A DNA stretch of 64,000 nucleotides from an uncultured Paracoccaceae bacterium (GTDB lineage Bacteria; Pseudomonadota; Alphaproteobacteria; Rhodobacterales; Rhodobacteraceae), in NCBI GenBank assembly GCA_947496605.1, contig CANMDF010000004.1:1-64000 (forward strand). The letters run 5' to 3'. Both the position numbers and the translations under genes were made by a program. Positions 48,139-56,779 of this stretch are shown piece after piece. Numbering within the stretch: the stretch's first letter is position 1; each line of letters opens with the position of its first letter. Below the pieces are notes generated by a model. The model ran no database searches. It was given only the letters and a program-made list of their open reading frames with translations, and was not told the DNA's origin.

Positions 48139-48570
48139 ATGGAAAGTTTCCCAACAGAACTGGGCATCCTGACTTGCCTTGCTATCCTCGCGGCCTCACT
48201 TTGGGTGCCATACATTGTCGGTGTGAATTCCGCGCCTGAGGGATCACTGCCTGCCGATGCCCCTGACGGGTTTACCCGCATTTCCAACCCGTCTTTGCAT
48301 CGCCCATGGGTGCAACGGGCGTACCGTGCGCATCTGAATTTGCTGGAACAATTGGTGCCATTTGCTTTGTTGGTACTCTTGGTCGATCGCGTTGATGGGT
48401 TCACGACTCTAACCTACTGGACGGCCATCGCCTTTTTCTGGCTGCGCGTCGCCCATGCTGTGGGCTACATCACCGGGAAAGCCGCGTTTCCCCTGCGCCC
48501 GATCTTATTTACCGCTGGATGGGTCTGCTGTTTGATTATGGCCTATGCGGTGTTCGCAGCACGGTTCTAA
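48139..48570 (+). CDS. MAPEG family membrane protein
   Basis: 143 residues with four hydrophobic helices and the MAPEG pattern (VNSAPEG..., RAYRAHLNLLEQLVPFALLV, FFWLRVAHAVGYI). MAPEG members include microsomal glutathione transferases, but bacterial ones are largely untested. The ATG at 48139 is preceded by AGGAGA; a GTG two codons earlier lies inside that site. Likely transcribed with the ArsR-SRPBCC regulator. Confidence 0.9.
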   Translation: MESFPTELGILTCLAILAASLWVPYIVGVNSAPEGSLPADAPDGFTRISNPSLHRPWVQRAYRAHLNLLEQLVPFALLVLLVDRVDGFTTLTYWTAIAFFWLRVAHAVGYITGKAAFPLRPILFTAGWVCCLIMAYAVFAARF

Positions 48571-48576
48571 AACAAA

Positions 48577-48610
48577 AAAGGCGCGCAGCGGGTCACCACT
48601 GCACGCCTTT
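48577..48610. terminator. Convergent terminator
   Basis: AAAGGCG at 48577-48583 pairs with CGCCTTT at 48604-48610, extended inside by GCAG/CTGC past a one-base bulge. A-runs precede it, giving a T-tract for the minus-strand small gene; the plus-strand MAPEG gene uses the same stem. Confidence 0.78.
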
Positions 48611-48634
48611 GTCAGGTGTACGAAATAGCCAGAG

Positions 48635-48880
48635 TTACCCGCCGACGTAAACCGTTTTTTGGGGGCGGTAGAAAATCTTTTGATCATGCAAACGGCCAAG
48701 CAGCTCTTCGTTCTGCCGTTGATCTTGCTCGACAACACGGATCGATTCCAAATGCGCAGGGTTGTCTTCTTTCAACGCCAACCGCATCCCAGAGAGTTCA
48801 CGACCACGGGCGCGTAACGCCTCTTCGATCATATCGACATCGTTGATGCTCAGGTCAAAAGTCCGGTTGTAGCTTGGCAT
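48635..48880 (-). CDS. Small conserved-looking protein, unknown
   Basis: 81 residues, MPSYNRTFDLSINDVDMIEE at the start, predominantly helical with charged periodicity (EEALRARGRELSG, RVVEQDQRQNEELLGRLHDQ) suggesting a coiled coil, and a short C-terminal strand (KIFYRPQKTVYVGG). No signal, TM or cysteine. I recall similar short proteins in Rhodobacterales genomes but no function. The promoter side carries a repeated TATATCTGGGT (48892 and 48954). Confidence 0.7.
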   Translation of the reverse strand: MPSYNRTFDLSINDVDMIEEALRARGRELSGMRLALKEDNPAHLESIRVVEQDQRQNEELLGRLHDQKIFYRPQKTVYVGG

Positions 48881-48981
48881 GCGTCATCCCCTATATCTGG
48901 GTTTCCCTTTGGAAACTATGTCGCTTTTATAGGGCTAGGTGTCGCAGTCAACGTATATCTGGGTATACAAGCGGCGACTGT

Positions 48982-49596
48982 CTATTGCCGTTCAGCGACC
49001 CAGCTTAGCTCAACGTCAATCGGGCTGCCAATGGAGGGCTGCGCTGTACCGTCACCATCTGCGAATGCTCCGAAATTATATTCGCCGCTATCGCCCGTAA
49101 ACCCATAGGCTGCTTCTCCGTCGACAGTCATCGTACCCGCCTTGAATTCTACTGCTCCGCGCACGTCTGCAGTGCCAATTGCCGGTCCAATGGATGATAG
49201 GAAGCTACCATTCGAAATGGTCAATGTCCCATCAACCGCTTCATTGTCATCATTGACAAAAGACCCGGCACTGCCCGTCAAACTGTTGCCCGAAAAGCTG
49301 GCCGTCATGCGCACGGTACCAAAGACATCGTCATCTGAGCCATCGTCCAGACCGACAAACATGACCCCATCGTAGACCGCAGAACCACCAGTCGGAAGAT
49401 CACTGCGATCGGTGGCCGGGGTAGCAATACCACCTGGCAATCCAGCTGCAGTCAATTGAACAAAGTTGGCACCACCTTGTAGGTAAGTATCAAAAGCGTA
49501 GGCATTCTCAGTCTCGCCACCACCATCACTGGATGCCCCGTCACATGCTGCAAGCACCAAGGTGCTCATGCAAAAAACAAATATGCTGGTTCTCAT
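48982..49596 (-). CDS. Transferrin-binding-protein-like surface lipoprotein
   Basis: From the ATG at 49596 (GAGG upstream) the protein is 204 residues with a lipoprotein signal and lipobox LAAC, then a Ser/Gly/Asp linker. The rest is a beta-rich domain whose strands (GTVRMTASFSGNSLTGSAGSFV, GAVEFKAGTMTVDGEAAYGF, GEYNFGAFADGDG) resemble the C-lobe barrel of TbpB and HphA-type proteins. In Slam systems such lipoproteins are moved to the cell surface by a DUF560 outer-membrane protein; a candidate is encoded at 60582-61958. Ligand unknown. Confidence 0.8.
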   Translation of the reverse strand: MRTSIFVFCMSTLVLAACDGASSDGGGETENAYAFDTYLQGGANFVQLTAAGLPGGIATPATDRSDLPTGGSAVYDGVMFVGLDDGSDDDVFGTVRMTASFSGNSLTGSAGSFVNDDNEAVDGTLTISNGSFLSSIGPAIGTADVRGAVEFKAGTMTVDGEAAYGFTGDSGEYNFGAFADGDGTAQPSIGSPIDVELSWVAERQ

Positions 49597-49787
49597 TTTA
49601 CTTTTCCTCAATTGCGCAGCCACCGGCCAAGGCCATACTTAACCGAAAAAGAAGCATCTGTCCTTTTATTCATAACCTGCGCGTGACCAATGTTGACACT
49701 GTTTAAGAGTAAAGGCATTCAGCCTCCACACATAACCCGCAACCGGGCGTTTTGTAGGCGCCAAACAGACGAGGAGCTTGCCCCAAG

Positions 49788-51734
49788 ATGGCACAGATTT
49801 CCCTTACATTTCCCGATGGTAACAGCCGCTCTTATGAGGCAGGTGTGACCGCAGCGGATGTCGCTGCTGACATCTCATCCAGTCTTCGCAAAAAGGCGAT
49901 CAGCGCGACCGTCAACGATCAGCACTGGGATTTGCAATGGCCGATTGAGGCTGACAGCAGCATCGCCATTAACACCATGAAAGACCAAGAGCCCGCGCTT
50001 GAGCTGGTCCGTCACGATCTGGCACATATCATGGCCCGCGCGGTGCAAGAGATTTGGCCAGAAACCCAAGTCACCATTGGCCCTGTCATCAAAGATGGCT
50101 GGTACTATGACTTTGATCGCAAAGAACCCTTCACCCCCGAAGATCTGTCTACCATCGAAAAGAAGATGAAAGAGATCATCAACAAACGCGATGAAGTCCG
50201 GACTGAGATTTGGGAGCGTGATGTTGCGATCCAGTATTATAAGGACCGCGGCGAGCCATATAAGGTCGAGCTGATCGAGAGCATTCCGGGCAACGAGCCG
50301 CTGCGCATGTATTGGCACGGCGAGTGGCAGGACCTGTGCCGTGGGCCTCACCTACAGCATACAGGCCAAGTCCCTGCGGATGGCTTCAAACTGATGTCCA
50401 TCGCCGGTGCTTATTGGCGCGGTGACAGCGACCGCGCGATGTTGCAGCGGATTTACGGAGCTGCCTTTACCAATAAGGAAGGCCTGAAGGCCCACCTGCA
50501 TATGCTAGAAGAAGCAGCCAAACGCGACCACCGCAAGCTGGGCCGCGAAATGGACCTCTTCCATATGCAAGAAGAAGCCCCCGGTCAGGTGTTTTGGCAC
50601 CCCAACGGCTGGACTGTTTACACCGAGTTGCAAGATTACATGCGCCGCCAGCAACGCAAAGGCGGTTATGTTGAGGTGAACACTCCGCAAGTCGTAGACC
50701 GCAAGCTGTGGGAAGAATCTGGTCACTGGGAAAAATACCAAGACCATATGTTTATCGTCGAAGTGGACGAAGAGCATGCCCGCGAAAAGGCGGTCAACGC
50801 GCTGAAGCCGATGAACTGTCCGTGCCACGTGCAGATCTTTAACCAAGGGCTGAAATCTTACCGCGACCTGCCCTTGCGCATGGCCGAGTTTGGATCGTGT
50901 AACCGTTATGAGCCATCAGGCGCGTTGCATGGGATCATGCGGGTACGCGGCTTTACCCAAGACGATGGGCATATTTTCTGCCGTGAAAACCAGATTGAAT
51001 CTGAGACTGCCGAGTTCATCGCTTTCCTTAGCCGCATCTATAAGGACCTTGGGTTTGAGAACTTCAAAGTGAAGTTCTCGGATCGTCCTGAAAAGCGTGC
51101 AGGCAGTGATGAGGTTTGGGACCGTGCGGAAGAGGCGTTGCTATCTGCGACCCGCGCCGCAGGGATTGAACCAGAGCTGAACCCCGGTGAAGGGGCGTTT
51201 TACGGACCAAAGCTCGAATTCGTTCTGACAGACGCGATTGGCCGTGATTGGCAATGTGGCACGCACCAAGTCGACTTTGTACTGCCGGAACGGCTGGACG
51301 CTACATATATCGGCGAAGACGGTGCCAAGCACCGTCCTGTCATGTTGCACCGTGCATTGCTGGGATCGTTCGAGCGGTTCATCGGTATCCTGATCGAAGA
51401 GCACGCAGGCAAGCTGCCGTTCTGGCTGGCCCCGCGTCAGGTGGTTGTGGCGACGATTGTGTCCGACGCGGATGATTACGCGATGGAAGTGGTGAACGCG
51501 CTGAAAGCGGCAGGTGTGCGGGCCGAGGCCGACCTGCGCAATGAGAAGATCAACTTCAAAGTGCGCGAACACTCGGTTGGCAAAGTCCCGGTGATTCTGG
51601 CTTTGGGTGCACGCGAAGTCGAAGAGAAGACAGTGACCGCCCGTCGTTTGGGAGAGAACAAGACTTCTGTAACATCTCTTGCGGAAATTGTTGCAGAACT
51701 GGGTCAAGCAGCGACCCCGCCTGACCTTCTGTAA
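49788..51734 (+). CDS. thrS: Threonyl-tRNA synthetase
   Basis: A 648-residue class II synthetase. Domains in order: TGS (1-~60), the editing domain ([16 protein letters not shown], with the zinc-like HxxxH), the catalytic core with [10 protein letters not shown] (zinc Cys), [19 protein letters not shown] (motif 2) and [21 protein letters not shown] (motif 3), and the anticodon-binding domain. No T-box or operator was recognised upstream, though a small hairpin (CCCG/CGGG near 49736-49748) precedes it. A cognate tRNA-Thr(GGT) gene occurs at 61998-62072. Confidence 0.97.
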   Translation: MAQISLTFPDGNSRSYEAGVTAADVAADISSSLRKKAISATVNDQHWDLQWPIEADSSIAINTMKDQEPALELVRHDLAHIMARAVQEIWPETQVTIGPVIKDGWYYDFDRKEPFTPEDLSTIEKKMKEIINKRDEVRTEIWERDVAIQYYKDRGEPYKVELIESIPGNEPLRMYWHGEWQDLCRGPHLQHTGQVPADGFKLMSIAGAYWRGDSDRAMLQRIYGAAFTNKEGLKAHLHMLEEAAKRDHRKLGREMDLFHMQEEAPGQVFWHPNGWTVYTELQDYMRRQQRKGGYVEVNTPQVVDRKLWEESGHWEKYQDHMFIVEVDEEHAREKAVNALKPMNCPCHVQIFNQGLKSYRDLPLRMAEFGSCNRYEPSGALHGIMRVRGFTQDDGHIFCRENQIESETAEFIAFLSRIYKDLGFENFKVKFSDRPEKRAGSDEVWDRAEEALLSATRAAGIEPELNPGEGAFYGPKLEFVLTDAIGRDWQCGTHQVDFVLPERLDATYIGEDGAKHRPVMLHRALLGSFERFIGILIEEHAGKLPFWLAPRQVVVATIVSDADDYAMEVVNALKAAGVRAEADLRNEKINFKVREHSVGKVPVILALGAREVEEKTVTARRLGENKTSVTSLAEIVAELGQAATPPDLL

Positions 51735-51759
51735 CATTCCAGCGCCAAAAGTTGTAACA

Positions 51760-51792
51760 AACCCGCCGACGTCAAAATCGGCGGGTTCTTTG
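51760..51792 (+). terminator. Terminator of thrS
   Basis: AACCCGCCGA (51760-51769) pairs perfectly with TCGGCGGGTT (51778-51787), eight-base loop, then CTTTGTTTTA. The remaining ~170 bases before the bufferin precursor gene hold no gene and no promoter motif I can assign. Confidence 0.88.
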
Positions 51793-51971
51793 TTTTATAT
51801 GGAAAATATCACCTGCGGCAGCGCGTCGCAGGCAAAGTGACGCTCACATGACCTCACGCCGCTGCGATGCACGGCCCTGTGAATGGCAAATGAACATCCG
51901 CCGCGGTTAGTGTTTGGACATCGCCGGAACACGGTGACGATCAAACCTGACCCAAACCAAAGGAAACTTCG

Positions 51972-52274
51972 ATGTCCAACGTAACAAAAACTATCGTACT
52001 TGCTTCTGCTGTTGCTTCTGCTGTTGCAGGCCTGTCCACATCTGCTGCCGCTGAAGGCGACGTAAAGTGCTTCGGCGTTTCACTTGCTGGCGCAAACGAC
52101 TGTGCAGCCGGCCCAGGCACAACATGTGCTGGTACATCTACAGTAGATTACCAAGGCAACGCATGGACGCTGGTACCTGCAGGTACATGCGAAACTATGG
52201 AACTGCCAGCAGCTGCTGACGGCATGGCACGCATGGGTTCGCTCGAAGCACTTGACCGCGACCTGCCAGCATAA
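51972..52274 (+). CDS. bufA: Bufferin-type RiPP precursor (DUF2282, BufA1-like)
   Basis: 100 residues: a signal peptide ending STSAAA and a short mature part with four cysteines, Cys33, Cys44, Cys52 and Cys73, in the spaced pattern [31 protein letters not shown]. This is the DUF2282 signature. DUF2282 proteins have recently been described as copper-binding RiPPs (bufferins) whose central cysteines are converted to thiooxazoles by an MNIO enzyme. All expected partner genes follow. A 27-residue tail after the last Cys (ending [10 protein letters not shown]) appears longer than in forms I remember. AAAGGAAA precedes the ATG. A hairpin separates it from bufB. Confidence 0.9.
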   Translation: MSNVTKTIVLASAVASAVAGLSTSAAAEGDVKCFGVSLAGANDCAAGPGTTCAGTSTVDYQGNAWTLVPAGTCETMELPAAADGMARMGSLEALDRDLPA

Positions 52275-52284
52275 GCTATTTTGT

Positions 52285-52312
52285 GGTAAGGTGGATCATA
52301 ATCCACCTTACC
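52285..52312 (+). other. Perfect 12-bp hairpin between precursor and enzyme genes (attenuator/stabiliser)
   Basis: GGTAAGGTGGAT (52285-52296) pairs without mismatch with ATCCACCTTACC (52301-52312) around the loop CATA. It starts ten bases after the bufA stop and lacks a T-tract (CGCCCTCT follows). It is thus more likely a 3'-end stabiliser or partial terminator that raises precursor mRNA over enzyme mRNA. Confidence 0.8.
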
Positions 52313-52337
52313 CGCCCTCTACCCAAAGGCGACCGAC

Positions 52338-53192
52338 ATGCTTGACGCGACACAAAATCCCCCCCTGCCCGCGCGTTCTGGCGTTGGATACAAAGCCCAA
52401 CACTACAGCGATATCATGGAAAGCCCCGGCCCACTGGGCTGGTTGGAAATCCATGCTGAGAACTACATGGGCGATGGCGGACGCCCACTTGCGCAACTGC
52501 GCCACCTCGCAGAACGCTTCCCCATATCTGTACACGGTGTTGGCTTGTCCATCGGCGGTGAGGGCGATTTAGACGCTGACCACCTTGCCCGTCTTAAGCA
52601 CCTCGTATCCTGGCTCAACCCTGCCAGCTTTTCCGAGCACCTCGCCTGGTCTACGCACGACAGCCACTTCTTCAACGACCTCCTACCTTTGCCATACACC
52701 CCCAAGACGCTTGACCGCGTCGCCACGCATGTACAGCAAGTTCAAGAAACCATCGGCCGTCAGATGTTACTGGAAAACCCCTCCAGCTATTTGGCTTTTG
52801 CCGAAAGCACGATGTCGGAAACAGATTTTCTGCGCGAATTGGCCCAGCGCACCGGTTGCGGCCTGTTACTGGACGTGAACAACGTCTTTGTGAGCGCCAC
52901 GAACCTCAAGACATCACCCCAAGCCTATATAGACGACTTCCCGCTGGACGCTGTCGGTGAAATCCACCTCGGCGGCCATGACGAAGACGAGGATGAGACC
53001 GGCGCACCTTTGTTGATCGACAGCCACGGCAAAGCCGTTGTTGATCCCGTTTGGGCGCTCTTGGACTACACGCTGGCCAAATCCGGTCCCAAGCCTCTTT
53101 TGATTGAGTGGGACACGGATGTTCCGGAATGGCCCGTACTCGCCGATGAGATCGAACGCGCTGACCGCGCTTTGTCACTGGTCATGTCATGA
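52338..53192 (+). CDS. bufB: MNIO-family (DUF692) RiPP-modifying enzyme
   Basis: 284 residues with a TIM-barrel DUF692 sequence. Candidate iron ligands are spread as in the multinuclear non-heme iron oxidases: GWLEIHAENYMG, SVHGVGLSIG, FSEHLAWS, LLENPSSYLAF, LLLDVNNVFV, EIHLGGH and IDSHGKAV. MNIO enzymes oxidise cysteines of precursor peptides to thiooxazole/oxazolone-type groups. It follows the precursor gene and overlaps bufC by ATGA. Shows no truncation. Confidence 0.94.
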   Translation: MLDATQNPPLPARSGVGYKAQHYSDIMESPGPLGWLEIHAENYMGDGGRPLAQLRHLAERFPISVHGVGLSIGGEGDLDADHLARLKHLVSWLNPASFSEHLAWSTHDSHFFNDLLPLPYTPKTLDRVATHVQQVQETIGRQMLLENPSSYLAFAESTMSETDFLRELAQRTGCGLLLDVNNVFVSATNLKTSPQAYIDDFPLDAVGEIHLGGHDEDEDETGAPLLIDSHGKAVVDPVWALLDYTLAKSGPKPLLIEWDTDVPEWPVLADEIERADRALSLVMS

Positions 53193-53926
53193 CCGTCACG
53201 CAAACCGCCTTCAAAGCTGCGATGCTTGATCCAGCGGCAGCCGTCCCCACGGGTATCGTTAATCCTGATGGCGCTGCCGCCAGCAAACGGTTTGACGTCT
53301 ACCGCAACAATGTCGCCGTCAGCTTGTCTGACGCGCTTGAAGCGGCCTTTCCGGTGGTGCGCAAATTGCTGGGTGATGAATTCTTTCGCGCAATGGCCGG
53401 GGTATTCTTGCGCAAGCACCCGCCAAAATCACCGCTAATGATGTTCTATGGCGACGCAATGCCCCAGTTCTTGGGCCGCTTTGAGCCCACCAAGAAGTTT
53501 GGATACCTACCTGACATCGCAAAAGTCGAACTTGCTATTCGTCACGCTTATCACGCCGCCGATGCAACGTCTGCCGACGCCCAAGCCTTTGGTACATTGG
53601 CACCAGATGCATTGATGGGCACAAAACTACGCCTTGCGCCAGCCACGCAGACAGTGACGTCTGACTACCCAATCCACGCGATTTACCGTGCGAACACGCA
53701 AACGGATGCACCCAAACCTGTGATGCAGGCCGAGGCCGTTTTGATCACCCGCGCGGGCTTTGATCCTGAAATCCACCATATAAACGCAGCCGCCGCTACC
53801 TGCATTGAGGCCCTGATGAAAGGGCAATCACTTGGTCAGGCCATGGCGATAGCTGACGACACCCTTGATCTGGGTGCGGTGCTTGGTCTGTTGTTGGCCC
53901 AAGGCGCTGTGACTGAAATTTACTGA
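53189..53926 (+). CDS. bufC: DUF2063 protein, precursor-recognition partner of the MNIO enzyme
   Basis: 245 residues. The N-terminal helical DUF2063 domain (RFDVYRNNVAVSLSDALEAAFPVVRKLLGDEFF) is the family's best-conserved block, followed by a smaller alpha/beta C-terminal domain. In MNIO pathways this partner binds the precursor peptide and presents it to the enzyme. Translationally coupled to bufB (ATGA at 53189-53192). Confidence 0.93.
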   Translation: MTVTQTAFKAAMLDPAAAVPTGIVNPDGAAASKRFDVYRNNVAVSLSDALEAAFPVVRKLLGDEFFRAMAGVFLRKHPPKSPLMMFYGDAMPQFLGRFEPTKKFGYLPDIAKVELAIRHAYHAADATSADAQAFGTLAPDALMGTKLRLAPATQTVTSDYPIHAIYRANTQTDAPKPVMQAEAVLITRAGFDPEIHHINAAAATCIEALMKGQSLGQAMAIADDTLDLGAVLGLLLAQGAVTEIY

Positions 53927-53939
53927 AAGGCCCTCTGTT

Positions 53940-54488
53940 ATGACCACCTCACCGCTTGCCGATATGGCACATCCAATCAATCGCGCAGGCGATGAAGTCT
54001 TGCCCATCCTTGCACGTCTGACTTTCGCAGGGGTCTTGTTGATGTATTACTGGAACTCCGGTCTGACCAAGCTGGGCGACGGCATCTTTGGCATCTTTCA
54101 GCCTTCCTCTGGTGCTTATGTCCAGATTTTCCCAAAGGCGATGGAAGCCGCTGGGTATGACACCTCGCAGTTGACGATCTTTCACTGGGCGGTTGTTACG
54201 GGCGGCACCATCGCTGAATTCATCTTGCCGGTACTGATCATCATCGGGCTGTTCACACGTCTTGCAGCCGTGGGGATGATCGGTTTCATTATCGTCCAAT
54301 CGCTGACCGACCTTTATGGCCATGGCGGCATCGCCCACGAAGGGACGCTTGGGGCATGGTTCGACCGCATGTCAGACGCTTTGATCCTTGACCAACGCGC
54401 GTTTTGGGTGCTGTGCCTGCTGATCCTCGTGTTCAAAGGCGCAGGGACAATTTCGGTGGATCGCGGTCTCTTCAGAAGTGGGCCTTAG
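53940..54488 (+). CDS. DoxX family membrane protein of the bufferin operon
   Basis: 182 residues, four hydrophobic helices, with the DoxX-like ILARLTFAGVLLMYYWNSGLTKL start and TGGTIAEFILPVLIIIGLFTRLAA. DoxX genes commonly end bufferin operons (bufD), where a redox role is suggested. Thirteen bases separate it from bufC. Its 3' end overlaps the convergent small membrane gene by 17 bases. Confidence 0.92.
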   Translation: MTTSPLADMAHPINRAGDEVLPILARLTFAGVLLMYYWNSGLTKLGDGIFGIFQPSSGAYVQIFPKAMEAAGYDTSQLTIFHWAVVTGGTIAEFILPVLIIIGLFTRLAAVGMIGFIIVQSLTDLYGHGGIAHEGTLGAWFDRMSDALILDQRAFWVLCLLILVFKGAGTISVDRGLFRSGP

Positions 54489-54840
54489 GTTCATCTGGCT
54501 TACCGGCGGCGATCCCTAGGATGCCGCCCAATGCCACAAAGCCAATTGGGAACATTGTGAAACCATTGAACCCAAAAGCCGCAAAGAAGCAGAACGCACT
54601 CAGCAGCATCAAAATCCCGCCCCAAAGCGCGCGGGCCTTTGCCATCGCACCACCGGCAATTGCCAGAAGAGGCGCGATGAAACTGGCGAATTGGATGAAT
54701 CCAGGGTTATCAAAGACGCCAAAAAGCTCGCCCACTTCGGATACATTTTCCGACAGCTCGACATATCCATAGCCAAACAAACCAACAAAAATGCCGATCA
54801 GGCCTCCGATGATGCCAAGTATACTTGCGGCGTTGCGCAT
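54472..54840 (-). CDS. Four-helix membrane protein, DUF4064-like
   Basis: 122 residues: an N-terminal Gly-rich helix (LGIIGGLIGIFVGLFGYGYV), an acidic loop (SENVSEVGELFGVFDNPG) and three more helices. The pattern resembles DUF4064-like proteins found mostly in firmicutes; function unknown. Overlaps the end of the DoxX gene. Whether it belongs to the bufferin system is doubtful because it is on the opposite strand. Confidence 0.8.
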   Translation of the reverse strand: MRNAASILGIIGGLIGIFVGLFGYGYVELSENVSEVGELFGVFDNPGFIQFASFIAPLLAIAGGAMAKARALWGGILMLLSAFCFFAAFGFNGFTMFPIGFVALGGILGIAAGKPDEPKAHF

Positions 54841-54884
54841 ACGTCTTCTCCTTACTGCCTGCAGTTCACATAAGCAGTAAGTGC

Positions 54885-55214
54885 CTATTCGCCAAGGTGC
54901 TTTGCCTGCACGTCAGCTTTCCAACCAATGGTCCACGTCCCATCCGCCTCAATCACAGGGCGCTTCATCAAGGTTGGGTGCGCCGCCAATAGTAAAGCAG
55001 GATCTGCCGTCTTCTCAGCATCGCTAAGCCCACGCCACGTGGTCGAGGCGCAGTTCAACGCGGCATCCCCAAACTGTGCGATGATAGCGGAACGATCGGC
55101 GTCAGAAACACCGTCAGCACGCACATCGATCACAACAGGGCTATGCCCCGCAGCAGCCAGTGCTTTCAGCGCTTTACGGCAAGTATCGCACGATTTTAGA
55201 CCAAAAAAACGCAT
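54885..55214 (-). CDS. ArsC/Spx-family thioredoxin-fold protein (copy 1)
   Basis: 109 residues with redox CxxC in KSCDTCRKALKAL and the cis-Pro region LMKRPVIEADG. True arsenate reductases keep an Arg triad, but many members (YffB, MgsR, Spx) do not reduce arsenate. No ars genes are near. A second member, about a third identical by eye, lies at 56780-57103. The GLKSCDTCRK head favours the YffB-like group. Confidence 0.88.
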   Translation of the reverse strand: MRFFGLKSCDTCRKALKALAAAGHSPVVIDVRADGVSDADRSAIIAQFGDAALNCASTTWRGLSDAEKTADPALLLAAHPTLMKRPVIEADGTWTIGWKADVQAKHLGE

Positions 55215-55312
55215 TATGCCTCCTTTTTAAGCGGTGGTTGTCCTGTTCTCGCCAATGCGACGAAGTGTCATTTGCTTTTTATATAAAACACACAATCTTA
55301 GGGACATGAAGG

Positions 55313-55361
55313 CTAAGGGAAGTCCGCTAATCGCGGGGCCCAAGACCTGCCCAGCCCTTAG
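55313..55361 (+). other. Structured leader upstream of the cold-shock gene
   Basis: CTAAGGG (55313-55319) can pair with CCCTTAG (55355-55361), enclosing a GC-rich middle (CCGCTAATCGCGG) that can fold alternatively. It ends 29 bases before the cspA-like ATG, near the ribosome-binding site AAAGGAG. Cold-shock mRNAs often carry temperature-sensitive leaders; this is a candidate by position only. Confidence 0.45.
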
Positions 55362-55390
55362 GGGTGCGATTATGTAAAGGAGTGCAGATT

Positions 55391-55600
55391 ATGCCAAATG
55401 GCACTGTAAAATGGTTTAACACGACAAAAGGTTATGGATTTATAGCCCCCGAAGACGGCGGCGCTGATATCTTCGTACACATCTCTGCGGTTGAGCAGTC
55501 CGGGCTTCCCGGGCTGGCTGATGACCAGAAGATAACCTTTGATCTGATTGAAGGTCGCGACGGTCGGCAAATGGCTGGCAACATTGCAAAAGCCGATTAA
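55391..55600 (+). CDS. Cold-shock domain protein (CspA family)
   Basis: 69 residues with RNA-binding motifs RNP1 (KGYGFIAPEDGG) and RNP2 (DIFVHISAV), a single CSD of normal length that melts RNA secondary structure. The ATG at 55391 follows AAAGGAGTGCAGATT; upstream in-frame codons are not used. A palindrome follows its stop. Confidence 0.96.
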   Translation: MPNGTVKWFNTTKGYGFIAPEDGGADIFVHISAVEQSGLPGLADDQKITFDLIEGRDGRQMAGNIAKAD

Positions 55601-55613
55601 GACCGAACACCTT

Positions 55614-55634
55614 AGCAGGCCGTCATGGCCTGCT
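55614..55634 (+). terminator. Hairpin after the cold-shock gene
   Basis: AGCAGGCC (55614-55621) pairs with GGCCTGCT (55627-55634), loop GTCAT. No T-tract follows. Its right arm touches the stop of the convergent membrane-protein gene, so it may end both transcripts. Confidence 0.6.
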
Positions 55635-56634
55635 ATTGCCGCTTGTTTTGTTGCATCCGGCTGCGAATAAGTTCCATCACATCTTCAGACTGCACCTGCC
55701 TTTCAGCAATACGCTGTGCAGAGGGTGCTTTAGGCTCAAGTTGTGCATCCATCGACATATCAAACGCATTCTGGCGATCTGACACCAGCTCAGCTTCATT
55801 GATATAGGCGAGCACCCCGCCCGCACTTTGCAGGCTAAAGGCAAGCAGATAGATCAAAAACGCGATGCCGACGAAGATCCAGAACTCCATCCCAAGCTCA
55901 CCAAGCAGATCAAAGTCAGGCGAGGTTTCAAGCTGCGCGAATGCAGTCGCTAAATTTTCACCAAAGCCGAGAGCAAAGGTAATCATGAACGTCAGCGGGA
56001 TCGTGAATGTTGACAGGATATAGGCGATCGCAACCAAAATAAGCAACGAAATGAACTCGCGGCCAAACCCGTAAAACGGTGTATGGGCCCGCCCGCCCGG
56101 ATCAGCTCCGATAGAAGCGCCTGCGATGGGCATTAAAAGCGCAGCCCGCAGCCCGATCATCATCACACCACCGACCCAGAACAAAGACAGGGTGATCGCC
56201 GGGTTCACCGACATCAGTTGCTCAAGCAAGACGGCTTCATCCATTGTCGTCAACTGCAGCAGGTCTTGCCCGGTGAGAGGTGTTGCGAAGAGGTAGATTC
56301 CGACGCAGCCGGCTAGAATCAACAAGATGCAGAACACCTCGAACATGCCGTAGCCGATGGCGGGTAGGATCAAGCCGAAATAGCTATTGCGGAAACTGGC
56401 GTGTTTGGCCTGCAGGCCGAGGCGTGATCCGACGATCACCGGCAGAATGCTGGACCCGATCCCGAAAGCGACCCCCATCACGATTGCGGCGATCGGAGAA
56501 ATGAACAACGTGATGAAGATAAAGATCGCGGCGATGATGCCAAAGACGATGACCGTCAGGACCATGAACGGGAACACCAGCACCATCCGCCATAGGATGT
56601 TGAACGAAAATGGGATGGCACGCAAAAGGGTCAC
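55633..56634 (-). CDS. Polytopic membrane protein, unknown
   Basis: 333 residues with seven or so hydrophobic segments (VFPFMVLTVIVFGIIAAIFIFI, ISPIAAIVMGVAFGIGSSIL, FILLVAIAYILSTFTIPLTF-like) and a hydrophilic Gln/Glu-rich tail of ~50 residues ending IRSRMQQNKRQ. No recognised family. The tail is charged and probably cytoplasmic. Stands alone between the cold-shock gene and the second Spx-like gene. Confidence 0.82.
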   Translation of the reverse strand: MTLLRAIPFSFNILWRMVLVFPFMVLTVIVFGIIAAIFIFITLFISPIAAIVMGVAFGIGSSILPVIVGSRLGLQAKHASFRNSYFGLILPAIGYGMFEVFCILLILAGCVGIYLFATPLTGQDLLQLTTMDEAVLLEQLMSVNPAITLSLFWVGGVMMIGLRAALLMPIAGASIGADPGGRAHTPFYGFGREFISLLILVAIAYILSTFTIPLTFMITFALGFGENLATAFAQLETSPDFDLLGELGMEFWIFVGIAFLIYLLAFSLQSAGGVLAYINEAELVSDRQNAFDMSMDAQLEPKAPSAQRIAERQVQSEDVMELIRSRMQQNKRQ

Positions 56635-56779
56635 GGGGGTTCGCTCCGACAGGTAAATTCAGCGTGATTATGCACGCAGATCAACCAACATGGAATGTTT
56701 TGTTTGCAAGGCAGCGCGAAGTGTGGCCTTTGCTGCGTTTGCAGTGCGCAAAGGCTGCATAGCCTTTATTTATAGGTGT

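Noticed and set aside
49624-49787. T-box or threonine-responsive leader before thrS
   Set aside because: No T-box signature; only a four-base-pair hairpin was seen.
51793-51971. ECF sigma-factor promoter for the bufferin operon
   Set aside because: No convincing GTAAC/CGAA-type pair could be located in the gap.
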